A stretch of 64,000 nucleotides of DNA from Strigamia acuminata (GCA_949358305.1 OX442315.1:14720427-14784426), one strand, 5' to 3'; counted from the first letter of the stretch, positions 11,399 through 22,460 are shown. Notes: generated by a model from the sequence alone, not told the origin. A program made the numbers and translations.

Positions 11399-12941
11399 TG
11401 TGACGGTTACACTGTCGTGTATTTTGCTAGTTTAGAACGATTATTCTGTCAATAGATGGCACTGATACGTTTTAGCGGTAATTTCGAAGTTCGGTTATTT
11501 TCAGTAATTAAAATATAAATTACTATTTATATTTTAGTCTGTTTCAAGTCTAAACAGTTATTTAATATATTTTATGTTGTTTTGACTAGTTTACTACATA
11601 ATTCTATTGAATTATGTATAAACTTGACATCTTATATTCACCCCTCGCCACCCACTGGAAGTTGGACTAATTCCGGATTACAGTCAAAAGACTTAATCCG
11701 AAATGTGTCCTGTGTATCCAGTTCCTGGAACGGACCTAGTAGAGGACTATGTCCTGGCTATCCACTTCCTAGAGTCTAGGATTGGAAGGATTTAGCTGAC
11801 CAGTGATCCCATTGGATCGATAATCAGCCTATTGTCCAGTACGAGTATATATTCCCGTGTAAACCGGATATATCGCTCGCTCTCTTGTTGGTGTTCTGTT
11901 CCTGACGCCACTTGAACTGGGTCTGGTGGACTTAGGGCCACTTGGGTGAATTTAGTTCATTTTGTTGTACTTAGGGACAATGGATAGCTGTAGCTATGGA
12001 AAGGTAACATTTATCAATTTAACATTTATTCTCAGAATTTCAGTACAGGCCGGATAAAGAAATACTTGATATTTAGTGTAAGAATCTAGAGTGGGTCGAA
12101 GATCCACAGACACACTCCCGCCTCTTCATGCCAACATTCCGTTGTAGAAATAAGTGTAGAATCTAGAGTGGAATATTGCAATTTCACAGACGCATTATTT
12201 GGGTAATCGACGTGGAGTAATTTCCCGGTTACTCTCCCGCCAGTCAGAACCGAGTGGAGTAATTTCCCGGCGATGGCACAACCTTTCCTGCGAGAAACTG
12301 CTGATTCAATTCGCTGTTGGACGATGGAACATCTTAATTATTATTTTGATGTTGATTGCACTTGGGGCAAAAAATAGCTCGGCGCTATTTTAATTTATTC
12401 TTTATTTTTCCAGTTATTTTATCCCGCTTTGTGAATATAATATCATGTGGAATTCTGTCGAATTTACATGAATATTTATTCAATTTATTTCGTCATGTTT
12501 ATGACCGCGCTTTGCAATTATTATCCATATAATAATTACAAGTGTGACGACTGCAGAAAAGTCAACCGCACCTCTCGGATATAACCCACCCAAGCCTAAC
12601 CATTACACACCTTTTTAGATCCAAACCAGAACCAGTTAGATGTCGAAACCATTCGAGTCCATATTCAGACGACATCTTTTACGTCCCGACAATAAGACCG
12701 ATACACATTCTTGTTGTCTGACTGAAAACCGCAAGTGATATTATTATAGGGCTTTTGCCGACCGATTGTATAGTTTAACTTGCAGAATTTCGACCATTTG
12801 TCGGTCTAGTATTTATATAAATTCAAACCGGAATAAATTGTCATATGATTTGAGAAATCACAAGCCTCCGTATTTTACACTTTCACACAAGTTCTCGCTC
12901 TAATTTTCTAACAATTGTATCTCGCAAAGTCAATCGTCACA
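11399..12941 (+). repeat. 5' LTR of gag-only element
   Basis: 1543 bp, from TGTGACGGTTACACTG to CAATCGTCACA, with short inverted ends TGTGAC/GTCACA. It includes two copies of a TCTAGAGTGG...CACAGAC motif (about 12085-12195) and a hairpin at 12371-12391. The 65- and 64-codon open frames inside recur identically in the 3' LTR 5072 bp away and are not taken as genes. Confidence 0.92.
12371..12391 (+). other. Conserved LTR hairpin
   Basis: AAAATAGC-TCGGC-GCTATTTT forms a perfect 8-bp stem. The same hairpin, same loop, is kept in the otherwise diverged LTR of the larger element (37138-37158). Conservation across the two LTR types suggests a role in the RNA or in transcript ending, but this is inference. 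Confidence 0.6.
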
Positions 12942-12943
12942 CG

Positions 12944-12961
12944 TGGAGGTTCTACCGAGAT
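12944..12961 (+). other. Primer binding site, tRNA-Gln type
   Basis: TGGAGGTTCTACCGAGAT starts two bases after the LTR. Its complement fits the 3' end of animal tRNA-Gln (…ATCTCGGTGGAACCTCCA as generally known) with one difference. The identical site follows the LTR of the larger element at 37702. Confidence 0.75.
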
Positions 12962-14029
12962 AGGTTGCATTATTAAAGTGAACTCTGTGATCAAAGTGTA
13001 AAATTTGAAAAAATGAATTTTTGATTATTTTACGTAGATATTATAATTAGAAAATTTCCGATTTTCTCTTGGTAAAAATACTGTGTGTTATTTATTCATT
13101 TCCAAAAATCCAAGTTATCTTTTGGAAATGACTAAGTTTAAATTTTTCGATTATTTTGATAACGCATTATAATCTAAAGATTTCGAATTTTCCAAGGAAA
13201 TAATCTATTTTGACCGTCTTAAGTTTTCAAAAATATTCTTGGCATATTTTGAAAGTCTCGAAGCCATGAATTGTGATCAAAAGATGGATTAACAATTTTG
13301 TTGGCTAAAAGACCAAAATTAATAAAATATTTATTTTATTGTTCGGTTAGAATTTGACTATTTTGATAAATTCATCATAATTAGAAAATTCCGAGTTTTT
13401 TAATAAAATCTACTTTTGTTTTGATCAAGTTCTCTGAAAATACATTGTTATATTTTGGAAATCTCAAAGTTAGGAATTTTAATCAAAAAATTTGATTAAT
13501 AATTCTGTGGCTAAAAACTGAAAATAATAAAATACTTATTTTATTTTATTTAAGTTTGGTTAAAACTTGGCCAGTTATTCTACTGTTCTGTTAAAAGTTA
13601 CGGATTTTAATCTTAATCCGTGACAAGTTAAGGAATGTGACAACGAGAACCAATCACAACGCAGTTTTGAACATGCCACCCAGATTATGGATTACTGAGA
13701 ATTCTGGATTAAATTCGTCAGAAATATCTCAGTACCACCAATCAATGCAGACTTTCTTAACAATAGAAAATACCGGAAACCAGTTGGACAAAGAAATCTT
13801 TTGCCACACTTGCTTTCTATCAGCGTGACCGTTCAGTTGTGCCTTGTGGTCAGTGCCTTCCTGGACCATTCTTGACCGAAGACAAGACAGTTTTGACCGT
13901 AGCCACTTCAGTTTAGCAGCCAAGGTTGTATAATTTCATTTTCCTTTTTAGTTTAAAAATTAAGCGTGTTTTATTTGACGCTAGTATTTGTTTAAATTTA
14001 ATTTTTTTGTGTATTTCTCGTCGAGTATT
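12962..14029 (+). other. Untranslated leader of gag-only element
   Basis: About 1.07 kb of AT-rich sequence between PBS and gag. No open frame with domain content. Recurrent AAATTTTTGATTATTTTG-like phrases give it a degenerate repetitive look, and the leader of the larger element has the same character. Packaging signals would be expected here but cannot be located by eye. Confidence 0.6.
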
Positions 14030-15964
14030 ATGGCCCGTAGACCTGTAAGAGCACGTGGAGCACGTGGAGGTCGTGGAGCACGTAGACGTGGTAATATGCG
14101 TGAATCACCACGGGAAATTGTGGAGTCTGATCCAGAAAGTCAGGGGGACGAAATTGCGCCTAGAAACAATCCCAACCCTAATAGTTCTCGGACAGAACCA
14201 CTTCCAGTCTCGCAAGATTTAGAAATTTACTGCCGTCATTTCCAATTGGAAGTGACGCAATTTTCAACTCTATACGAAGCGCAACAATACACGGCGAATA
14301 ATTGTCACGGAAGAATTCGTGCAATATCTCCCGATGTAGTTGTATCAAACGAGCAGAATATTTCGATAGATTTAACCGGTGCTCGTACACCAGCCGCTTA
14401 CCGCTATCAGCAGTTGCCTGGATGGCGTATGAGTGTTGCACGCGAGGCAAATGAACAACCAAATCATGCGATTTCTGTTCAACCCGCGATTCAATTACCT
14501 GCTGCTTCTTGGAGAGCAAATTTGACGGACAGAGTGGAAAATCTTGGACACGAAGATTCTTCTGTTCCAATTTCTCATAATTTACCTAGTGTGACGGTCG
14601 GAAATAATAATTTACCCGCTCACACTGGAAATTTGAATGAGTCATTTCGAGTTCCACAGCCTCTCCCACGAAGGGAAAACCTGACTAATGTTCCAATCCA
14701 GCCAAGGGGGAGAAATGAACTTTCACAAAATTTTCAATCTCGCTCCCAATCCGATGGAGACTTTAGAAATTCTAGGAATTCCTATCAGGCTCCAACAGGA
14801 CATGCTCTGCCGGGAAACCGACAATTTCCCCGAGCACCTGGTGATCCCCGAGATTCAGACCCGAATTCGAGCAGTGACGACTCTCAAGCTGGTGGAGGGG
14901 GAAATTATCATAATAATAATTTCCACCAACGGAACCATTCCCGTTCTCCTCCGCCAAATGGACGACAGAATTTTAATAGACCAAATTCTTCATCTAGGGC
15001 TCAAGGAGATCGTTCCACGCCAAATTCGAATTTGACATCTAATTTGTCAAATGAAGATTTAAGACAAATAATTCAAGGCTTAGCTAGCCAAAGTCGAGAC
15101 TCTAATTTAAACCAAAAATTCGGGAAAGGAATAGAGATTCCTATTTTCGATGGAAAACAATCCGAAGTTACTCGCTTTTTAGACATTGTAAAAGCTGTAG
15201 CTTCAGGGAAGGGCATTCCACTAGACGAAATGGTACACCAAGCTGTACCAGGTCGCCTATTAGGACATGCACAACGATGGTTTCATCAACAACGCCACAC
15301 ATTTATTAATTGGCGAGTGTTTGAAGCCCAATTTCTTGAACGTTTCGATTTAGTGCCTCTTACAAGATCTAGACGTTTAACCAATGTAAAACAACGAGCA
15401 GACGAGTCGCTGTATTGTTTCCTCTTGCGATTCACCCAAGAACAAGGTGAAATACCACGTGGGGACAGGGCAGGACTCGAAAGCCTTTTCAATAACTTGA
15501 CACAAGAAAGTTTCTCGTTATTGATGGCACAAGGACTATATGGTGACTACACAGTCGATGATATTTTGCAATATGTCGGCTTGAATCGCTGTATGTTCGA
15601 GAATTCAGCACAACTAGCAGCAGACCTCGAGTATGATAATCAAGAAGATAATCCTGCTCCAAAAGCCAACGAAAAATCTAAGATTTTTCCATCACTTCGC
15701 TTAACTCGAACCGAAGATGAGGTTAAAGAAGAAAATGAGTCAGAAAATGACGAATCAACTAATGACAATAGGTTTGATCGATCATTTAAGACACAGTACG
15801 AAAATACGACAGGGAAATGCTTTTATTGTCACAAGCCCGGACATTTCAAAAAAGAATGTCCAGCTCTGGCTAAAAAATTAGCCAGGAAAGCAGATTCAGC
15901 AAATCCAAATAAAAGATTTAACCAATCTGCCCTTAGCTCAGACTCTAATAAGAGACCTAAATAA
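14030..15964 (+). CDS. gag: Gag polyprotein of gag-only element
   Basis: 644 codons from the ATG at 14030, the start shared with the larger element's gag (MARRPVR in both). The upstream in-frame TTG is not needed. Order: Arg/Gly-rich N terminus, a long polar region rich in Asn, Ser, Pro and Gln, a helical capsid-like region near residues 365-530 (GKGIEIPIFDGKQSEVTRFL and on), acidic linker, then one CCHC knuckle CFYCHKPGHFKKEC near residue 596. Gag assembles particles and the knuckle binds RNA. It stops some 38 codons short of the larger element's gag and so lacks the frameshift signal. The frame is fully open, suggesting recent function. Confidence 0.9.
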   Translation: MARRPVRARGARGGRGARRRGNMRESPREIVESDPESQGDEIAPRNNPNPNSSRTEPLPVSQDLEIYCRHFQLEVTQFSTLYEAQQYTANNCHGRIRAISPDVVVSNEQNISIDLTGARTPAAYRYQQLPGWRMSVAREANEQPNHAISVQPAIQLPAASWRANLTDRVENLGHEDSSVPISHNLPSVTVGNNNLPAHTGNLNESFRVPQPLPRRENLTNVPIQPRGRNELSQNFQSRSQSDGDFRNSRNSYQAPTGHALPGNRQFPRAPGDPRDSDPNSSSDDSQAGGGGNYHNNNFHQRNHSRSPPPNGRQNFNRPNSSSRAQGDRSTPNSNLTSNLSNEDLRQIIQGLASQSRDSNLNQKFGKGIEIPIFDGKQSEVTRFLDIVKAVASGKGIPLDEMVHQAVPGRLLGHAQRWFHQQRHTFINWRVFEAQFLERFDLVPLTRSRRLTNVKQRADESLYCFLLRFTQEQGEIPRGDRAGLESLFNNLTQESFSLLMAQGLYGDYTVDDILQYVGLNRCMFENSAQLAADLEYDNQEDNPAPKANEKSKIFPSLRLTRTEDEVKEENESENDESTNDNRFDRSFKTQYENTTGKCFYCHKPGHFKKECPALAKKLARKADSANPNKRFNQSALSSDSNKRPK

Positions 15965-16470
15965 AATAGGGTTAGATGGATTTATGTAGATATATACGAA
16001 AATTTTAACATGTGTTAATTCTTTTGAATTATCTGTGCGAGTTGTTCCTTATTGGAATTTATGTATTCTTAATTATGGAACTCTTTTAACTCGTAACAGG
16101 TTTATTTGCGTGAATTACATTTTAAGAAGAAATTGTCATTTCATAGGTAAAATAATTTGTCAAACTTTATTAATCATTTATGATACAAATTTTGATGTTA
16201 TTTAAGTTTATCTTCTTCTCTGGTATAGATATAAGTCCATTCTATAAAAGAGATTAGGATTTGAGTTTTATTTTATTGAAATTGTTTTCTAATAAATAAT
16301 TCTGAAACATTTTTTGATTAAAGTTGAGATTTATTTTAAGTATAAATAAGTTTTACTTACCTAGGATTGAAGCTAGATGTTCCTGATGCCAGTGTAACCT
16401 TAAAATCTTGTAAAGATGTATGTTAAATAGTATGCAAATACTTCATATTAGCATATATTTAAGGGGGACT
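15965..16470 (+). other. 3' non-coding region with polypurine tract
   Basis: About 500 bp of AT-rich sequence. Its second half resembles 48180-48510 of the larger element, so pol and the third ORF were lost from between. It ends with AAGGGGGACT directly before the LTR, the plus-strand primer (polypurine tract). Confidence 0.75.
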
Positions 16471-18013
16471 TGTGACGGTTACACTGTCGTGTATTTTGCT
16501 AGTTTAGAACGATTATTCTGTCAATAGATGGCACTGATACGTTTTAGCGGTAATTTCGAAGTTCGGTTATTTTCAGTAATTAAAATATAAATTACTATTT
16601 ATATTTTAGTCTGTTTCAAGTCTAAACAGTTATTTAATATATTTTATGTTGTTTTGACTAGTTTACTACATAATTCTATTGAATTATGTATAAACTTGAC
16701 ATCTTATATTCACCCCTCGCCACCCACTGGAAGTTGGACTAATTCCGGATTACAGTCAAAAGACTTAATCCGAAATGTGTCCTGTGTATCCAGTTCCTGG
16801 AACGGACCTAGTAGAGGACTATGTCCTGGCTATCCACTTCCTAGAGTCTAGGATTGGAAGGATTTAGCTGACCAGTGATCCCATTGGATCGATAATCAGC
16901 CTATTGTCCAGTACGAGTATATATTCCCGTGTAAACCGGATATATCGCTCGCTCTCTTGTTGGTGTTCTGTTCCTGACGCCACTTGAACTGGGTCTGGTG
17001 GACTTAGGGCCACTTGGGTGAATTTAGTTCATTTTGTTGTACTTAGGGACAATGGATAGCTGTAGCTATGGAAAGGTAACATTTATCAATTTAACATTTA
17101 TTCTCAGAATTTCAGTACAGGCCGGATAAAGAAATACTTGATATTTAGTGTAAGAATCTAGAGTGGGTCGAAGATCCACAGACACACTCCCGCCTCTTCA
17201 TGCCAACATTCCGTTGTAGAAATAAGTGTAGAATCTAGAGTGGAATATTGCAATTTCACAGACGCATTATTTGGGTAATCGACGTGGAGTAATTTCCCGG
17301 TTACTCTCCCGCCAGTCAGAACCGAGTGGAGTAATTTCCCGGCGATGGCACAACCTTTCCTGCGAGAAACTGCTGATTCAATTCGCTGTTGGACGATGGA
17401 ACATCTTAATTATTATTTTGATGTTGATTGCACTTGGGGCAAAAAATAGCTCGGCGCTATTTTAATTTATTCTTTATTTTTCCAGTTATTTTATCCCGCT
17501 TTGTGAATATAATATCATGTGGAATTCTGTCGAATTTACATGAATATTTATTCAATTTATTTCGTCATGTTTATGACCGCGCTTTGCAATTATTATCCAT
17601 ATAATAATTACAAGTGTGACGACTGCAGAAAAGTCAACCGCACCTCTCGGATATAACCCACCCAAGCCTAACCATTACACACCTTTTTAGATCCAAACCA
17701 GAACCAGTTAGATGTCGAAACCATTCGAGTCCATATTCAGACGACATCTTTTACGTCCCGACAATAAGACCGATACACATTCTTGTTGTCTGACTGAAAA
17801 CCGCAAGTGATATTATTATAGGGCTTTTGCCGACCGATTGTATAGTTTAACTTGCAGAATTTCGACCATTTGTCGGTCTAGTATTTATATAAATTCAAAC
17901 CGGAATAAATTGTCATATGATTTGAGAAATCACAAGCCTCCGTATTTTACACTTTCACACAAGTTCTCGCTCTAATTTTCTAACAATTGTATCTCGCAAA
18001 GTCAATCGTCACA
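16471..18013 (+). repeat. 3' LTR of gag-only element
   Basis: 1543 bp, same length and, where compared, same sequence as the 5' LTR. Followed by the ATTA target duplication at 18014-18017. It ends 39 bp from the GC splice donor of the host exon. Confidence 0.92.
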
Positions 18014-18052
18014 ATTATGTAATTGAATTAACACGAAAAATATCAAACTTGC

Positions 18053-18292
18053 CAGAATCTTGTGTCTCGAGCTTGTCAATCATTAAAACAGCGGTGTACT
18101 GATCGCGGGTGTTTTTTGGCACTCTTCCTTCCCAAATATGATGATTAGACATGTGGCTATTGATGGCGACCCCATCTTTAAGCCAGCGAAATCGCATTGC
18201 GCTGGTTCCCATAGCAACGCATGCAAAAGACACGGCTCCGCCTTGGAAACGGATAGGACCTTCTTTTGAGTACACAGTTTGCAAATTGAGAG
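18053..18292 (-). CDS. Exon: most of Ig domain 1, GC splice donor
   Basis: A 240-nt exon with acceptor GCTCTAG (18293) and donor TCTG|GCAAGT (18052). It encodes LNLQTVYSKEGPIRFQGGAV, VSFACVAMGTSAMRFRWLKD and ends LMIDKLETQDS plus the G of a Gly codon. The B-strand Cys, C-strand Trp and the D-x-G turn before the F strand are all present. The F-strand Cys is supplied by the next exon. The donor is GC, not GT, but the flanking match to the extended donor consensus (G|GCAAGT) and the restored Ig motif across the junction make it convincing. The intron that follows is 8463 bp long and contains a whole LTR element. Confidence 0.88.
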
Positions 18293-18360
18293 CTAGAGCA
18301 AGAAACGTAATTAAGCTTTCCTTATAAATTAATGATGAATTTGATGAGGGCGAGAATTAC

Positions 18361-18506
18361 CGGGCTCCCTCTCGAAGCGAATGAAATCACTGAACACTTT
18401 GGTGTCGCCGATGAATCCGTTCCAGGCCGATTCCGTTAAAATTTGACGAGTCACATCCGAGTCGTGTAAATTACCGAAAAAGTGGAATTCCACCACTCCG
18501 CCGGGT
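18361..18506 (-). CDS. Exon: C-terminal half of SEA domain
   Basis: A 146-nt exon starting with one base of a codon after acceptor TCGAAG and ending with one base before GTAATT. It encodes PGGVVEFHFFGNLHDSDVTR and then the stretch up to FSDFIRFEREP. SEA domains carry F-x-P-G-S-V-V-V near their middle strand; here the equivalent is LPGGVVEF. Self-cleaving SEA domains cut between Gly and Ser, and this copy has Gly-Gly, so it is predicted not to cleave by that route. The preceding exon ends TT and supplies the first two bases of the Leu codon. Only 68 nt of intron separate it from the Ig exon. Confidence 0.8.
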
Positions 18507-18814
18507 CTTCGATCAAAAGAGAAATTGAAAAGAAGAAAAAATAAATTATTTAAGTCGGTGGGGAAAGAATTTTTGATTAATGGTGTGTGGGAGAGAGAGT
18601 GGGAAGTATTAGAAACATGCAATTATGTTTATACAGAATGATCCGCATCATTACTCAGCAATTTGATTCTTTCTTATCTGTTTTGCGTGTCGGATTACTT
18701 TTTTTAAGACTGAAAAAAAATGTTAATGTTAATTTTTTTAATTAAATTTCAACAAGTTTAGAAAATTAAAATTTATGTTACAATAAAGTAAAGATATAGT
18801 TTGTAGTTGAGATT

Positions 18815-19070
18815 TTTAAAATGCATTTTTGCTCGTCAGAATGCATTTTTAAACGTGCGTTTTTCGCGTAAAAATGCATTTTTTCTGCTAGAAATGCATT
18901 TTTTCGGCTAAAAATGCATTTTTTCTGCTAGAAATGCATTTTTCTGTCCTAAAAATGCATTTTTCTTTCCTAAAAATGCATTTTTCTTTCCAAAAAATGC
19001 ATTTTTCTTTTCTAAAAATGCTTTTCGCACCTAAAAATGCATTTTTAGGAGGATAAATGCATTTTTAATA
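18815..19070 (+). repeat. Minisatellite, TGCATTTTT unit
   Basis: About 12 degenerate units of roughly 20 bp built on AAAAATGCATTTTT followed by a variable tail (CTGCTAG, CGGCTA, CTTTCCT). The TGCATTTTT core recurs in other repeats of the window. Confidence 0.8.
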
Positions 19071-19989
19071 ATTTCATATACACTTTGGCCGATCACGCAT
19101 TTTCTCTATCCGATGAAGCCTTTTGGATCAATTCCATTCACAGAGCAATTATGATCCAAACGATAAATTATTTATTAACTCCATTTAAATCAACAACCCC
19201 CCCACCCCAAATTACCAAGCACCAAATTAACAAATATACCAATTAACACATTCACCACACATGTAAAAAACCATAAATTATTCTTACAAACTCGCACCAA
19301 ACTTAAAATTCCTCAATTATTTACACATTTAAATTTAAAAACACAAGATAAAACAAATTTACCCCAAAAAAAACATTTTCATACATGTTTAATGTTTTGT
19401 TAAAACAGTGAGCCGTACTTTAACTGCCACCATATTATAATAAAATATAAATAAACACTTTTTCTTTGTCTTGTGTATTCCCTTCAGCGGGATGTCGTAT
19501 AGAGGTCATATTTGTACAAGGATAGTGTGCGACGTCCTCTCTAGGGCAGTCGAGCAATAAACTTACAACAATGTCTGCCTACAGGTTATTAGTTCCTTTT
19601 ATTTGCTCGTTGAAATGACTGTCATTTGATGACAATGCATTTGAATAAGAATATAAATGTCTATTTCCTGATTCTAACCTTGCTTGTAAAGTTGCTTATT
19701 ACAAGATAATACTGTTGTTTCTATTAAACAACAATTTCAAAATTAAACAAAAAGAGCCATAAATTTGTTTATTGTTGTCGTAATCATTAAATGTTGATTT
19801 AATTTAGCACCCTGAGAACCATTATCTTTTCATTTAGGTTAGTAACGTTGTAAAAACAAGTATCGCTTTAATTATTTATACTTAAAGTCTCTACATAAAC
19901 CACATCACCACACCAATACACCAAATTAATGTATGCAGCGAATGATGCTCTTTCCTAAAAAAAGACATTTTTTGGACTGAAAATTCATT

Positions 19990-20645
19990 TTTAGGCCCAA
20001 AACATTCAATTTTAAGCCCAAAACATTCAATTTTAAGCCCAAAACATTCAATTTTTGTCCAAAACATTCAATTTTTGTCCAAAACATTCAATTTTTGTCC
20101 AAAACATTCAATTTTTGTCCAAAACATTCAATTTTAAGCCGAAAACATTCAATTTTAAGCCCAAAACATTCAATTTTAAGCCCAAAACATTCAATTTTTG
20201 TCCAAAACATTCAATTTTTGTCCAAAACATTCAATTTTAAGCCCAAAACATTCAATTCTAAGCCCAAAACATTCAATTTTTTTTCCAAAACATTCAATTT
20301 TTGTCCAAAACATTCAATTTTTGTCCAAAACATTCAATTTTTGTCCAAAACATTCAATTTTTGTCCAAAACATTCAATTTTTGTCGAAAACATTCAATTT
20401 TTGTCGAAAACATTCAATTCTAAGCCCAAAACATTCAATTCTAAGCCCAAAACATTCAATTCTAAGCCCAAAACCTTCAATTTTTGTCCAAAACATTCAA
20501 TTTTTGTCCAAAACATTCAATTTTTGTCCAAAACATTCAATTTTTGTCCAAAACATTCAATTTTTGTCCAAAACATTCAATTTTAAGCCCAAAACATTTA
20601 ATTTTAAGCCCAAAACATTCAATTTTGGTCCAAAACCATCCATTT
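19990..20645 (+). repeat. Minisatellite with two interleaved ~20-bp variants
   Basis: About 32 units of AAAACATTCAATTTT followed either by TGTCC or by AAGCCC. The two variants alternate in blocks, not at random, which suggests duplication of multi-unit segments. The long open frames across it (codons for KTFNFCPKHSIF-type repeats) are a by-product of the unit length and are not called as genes. Confidence 0.9.
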
Positions 20646-21762
20646 TTTTGTGTAAAAAATTTCTCCTGCAACATTCAGAGTTCTTCAAGTAAAAGACATA
20701 CCACATTGTTGCAACTTATAAATCACAAGAGCAAAAAATACATTTGTATTGTTTAAAAATTTATATGCAAGATTCCAAGTGAAATACTGAGCAAAGAAAT
20801 GAGTTCTTCACTTTGAGTCATGTTTTTTCATATTTTAAAAGGCACCATGCGATTACAGAGCATCCCATCTGGATTCAACATCCTTTATTTGTTACTATGG
20901 AGATAAAGAGAAGCAACTTTTCAAACAGTAATTGTTTCAAAGACCTGGGTTGGCACTTGTAATCATTTTCATTGAGTGAAATGCATTTCTTTTTTGCTCA
21001 CCTTCTCCTCCCATGGCAGACTTTACACTCTGCGCTCTATCAGTGAAGAGAATCTTTTTAAGAAAGAAAATGAAACGAACACAAAACGTGAGTGTAAATG
21101 GGGGAAAAAAAACTATCCAAAGAGAAAAAAAGCTTACAACAAGAAGAGAGTAGTTCAAGCAAACAAAATCACTGAGAAATGCCGTATACCCCTTTTGGGA
21201 TTTTGCGGCTTATAGTGCAAGTTTTAATTAATGTAATGCATCCGCAATGCATCAGTTTTACTAATTTACATAAACTCAACTATAGCAGACGACTGATTGC
21301 TGAGAAATGCTTCTGGGAATTAAATGGCCAATGTACGATCGTGGTCGCATAAAATCTTCACGCTTGTTTGAGTTACACAAACGCGCGAACATTTTCTGAC
21401 CGCGATTGTACTTTGATTGCAATACAATTTCTTGTAATTTTCTTGAAATTTTAACATTTCTCAAATTTTGTTCCAATTTTTCAAACATTTCTGGAATTTT
21501 TTGCAAGGGCCCGTTGATTCATCTCTTTTGAAAAAAGTCGTTTGAATCATTATAAAGTCAACCATTGGAATTTATCCTGATAAAGCTAGCTATAAAATTC
21601 AAAGGAGGAGCTAAAGTGTGGATGATGTCATACAGGAAAGCCGACGATAACTGGGTTCCCGTATGAATCCCGAAGAAAAGAGGAGGTTATTGTATTTCTG
21701 GAACTTCATGTAAATGCTCGAATGGAGGAAATTAACATACAGCCATCGTGGAAAGCTAGTTA

Positions 21763-21970
21763 CAGGGGCGGATCTACGTAGGGGCTAATGGGGCTTGAGC
21801 CCCGGGCCCCCAAATTTTAGGGGCCCCCAAGACACAGGGCCATGTACTAAAAAAAAAAAAAAAAAAAAAAGGTCGCTAAAAAATAAGAATGGTCGCTATT
21901 AAAAGTTTCGAAAAAGGGGCCCCGAAAAAACCTCAAGCCCCGGGCCCCCGAAAAGCTAGATCCGCCCCTG
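21763..21970 (+). mobile_element. hAT-like non-autonomous element, 208 bp
   Basis: Ends CAGGGGCGGATCTACG and CTAGATCCGCCCCTG are inverted repeats. A perfect 8-bp target duplication GCTAGTTA lies at 21755-21762 and 21971-21978. The interior has G/C-rich inverted arms (GGGGCTTGAGCCCCGGGCCC) around an A run. Eight-bp duplications and CAGGGG termini are hAT hallmarks. Confidence 0.88.
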
Positions 21971-22340
21971 GCTAGTTAGCATAAAAATGAATTTATAGGT
22001 GGTGCTGACGTAGCGCTCATAGGAAATACAGGGGGTGCTGCGAGTACAGCGTCATGAAATGACGAAATGACGGAGTTACTTTAGAATATGGCCCGCTTCG
22101 GAATGGGCCCAAAATTTGGTTACTTACCAAAAAAGGTACGCTGATAACAAAAATGACACTCAAAAGTGTCGGAAATTAAGCTTTTTGGTTATCTGGCTAT
22201 CTGGTTTGCATCAGCCATGCATAACCCTAACCCCCTCAGCTCCTCAGACTCTAGGATTAATGGACAAAATATTTGGTTCCACCAATGGCTCCCCCTGAAT
22301 ATTTTCTGGATTCACCTTTGATGCCAATCCAATGATGATC

Positions 22341-22460
22341 GGAGTGTTCTTCACTCCAATGCACGTCACTTGTTATTTGTTACTTTGCGACACTGCCTTT
22401 CTGCAGCGCCACCTATATGTTACTTTGAATAAACTAGTCAGTTATGTAAATCTCAACTAC
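22341..22460 (+). repeat. Hairpin repeat family, copy 2
   Basis: Hairpin GGAGTGTTCTTCACTCC, then TTTGCGACACTGCC, GCAGCGCCACCTATATG, AATAAA and TTATGTAAAT. Confidence 0.7.

Larger units (their letters stand above)
11399..18013 (+). mobile_element. Gag-only Ty3-type LTR retrotransposon (6615 bp)
   Basis: Two 1543-bp LTRs in the same orientation (TGTGAC...GTCACA) flank a PBS, a leader, a complete gag and a polypurine tract. A 4-bp target duplication ATTA lies at 11395-11398 and 18014-18017. LTR stretches compared side by side are identical, which points to recent insertion. There is no protease, RT, RNase H or integrase between gag and the right LTR; only about 500 bp of non-coding sequence remains there. 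PBS, PPT and gag match the 14-kb element at 36110-50101 in type, so this is probably a non-autonomous derivative mobilised by such a relative. It is antisense to the host gene. Confidence 0.9.
9590..18052 (-). other. 8.46-kb GC-AG intron holding an LTR element
   Basis: Donor GCAAGT at 18052 and acceptor CAG at 9590. It contains the gag-only LTR element (11399-18013), an inverted-repeat element (11025-11282), a GCATAAA-family repeat (10430-10570) and a repeat shared with 61.6 kb (9745-9845). The LTR element lies only 39 bp from the splice donor. Confidence 0.75.

Noticed and set aside
11582-12393. 65- and 64-codon frames that occur twice in exactly the same form (also near 16654-17465), and the 108-codon frames at 36405 and 48807
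   Set aside because: They lie inside LTRs and duplicate only because the LTRs do. No domain or coding bias was seen.
20055-20756. Long open frames of up to 164 codons across the 20-bp repeat array
   Set aside because: They arise because the unit lengths lack stops in several frames at once. The peptides are pure repeats with no start context, so they are not genes.
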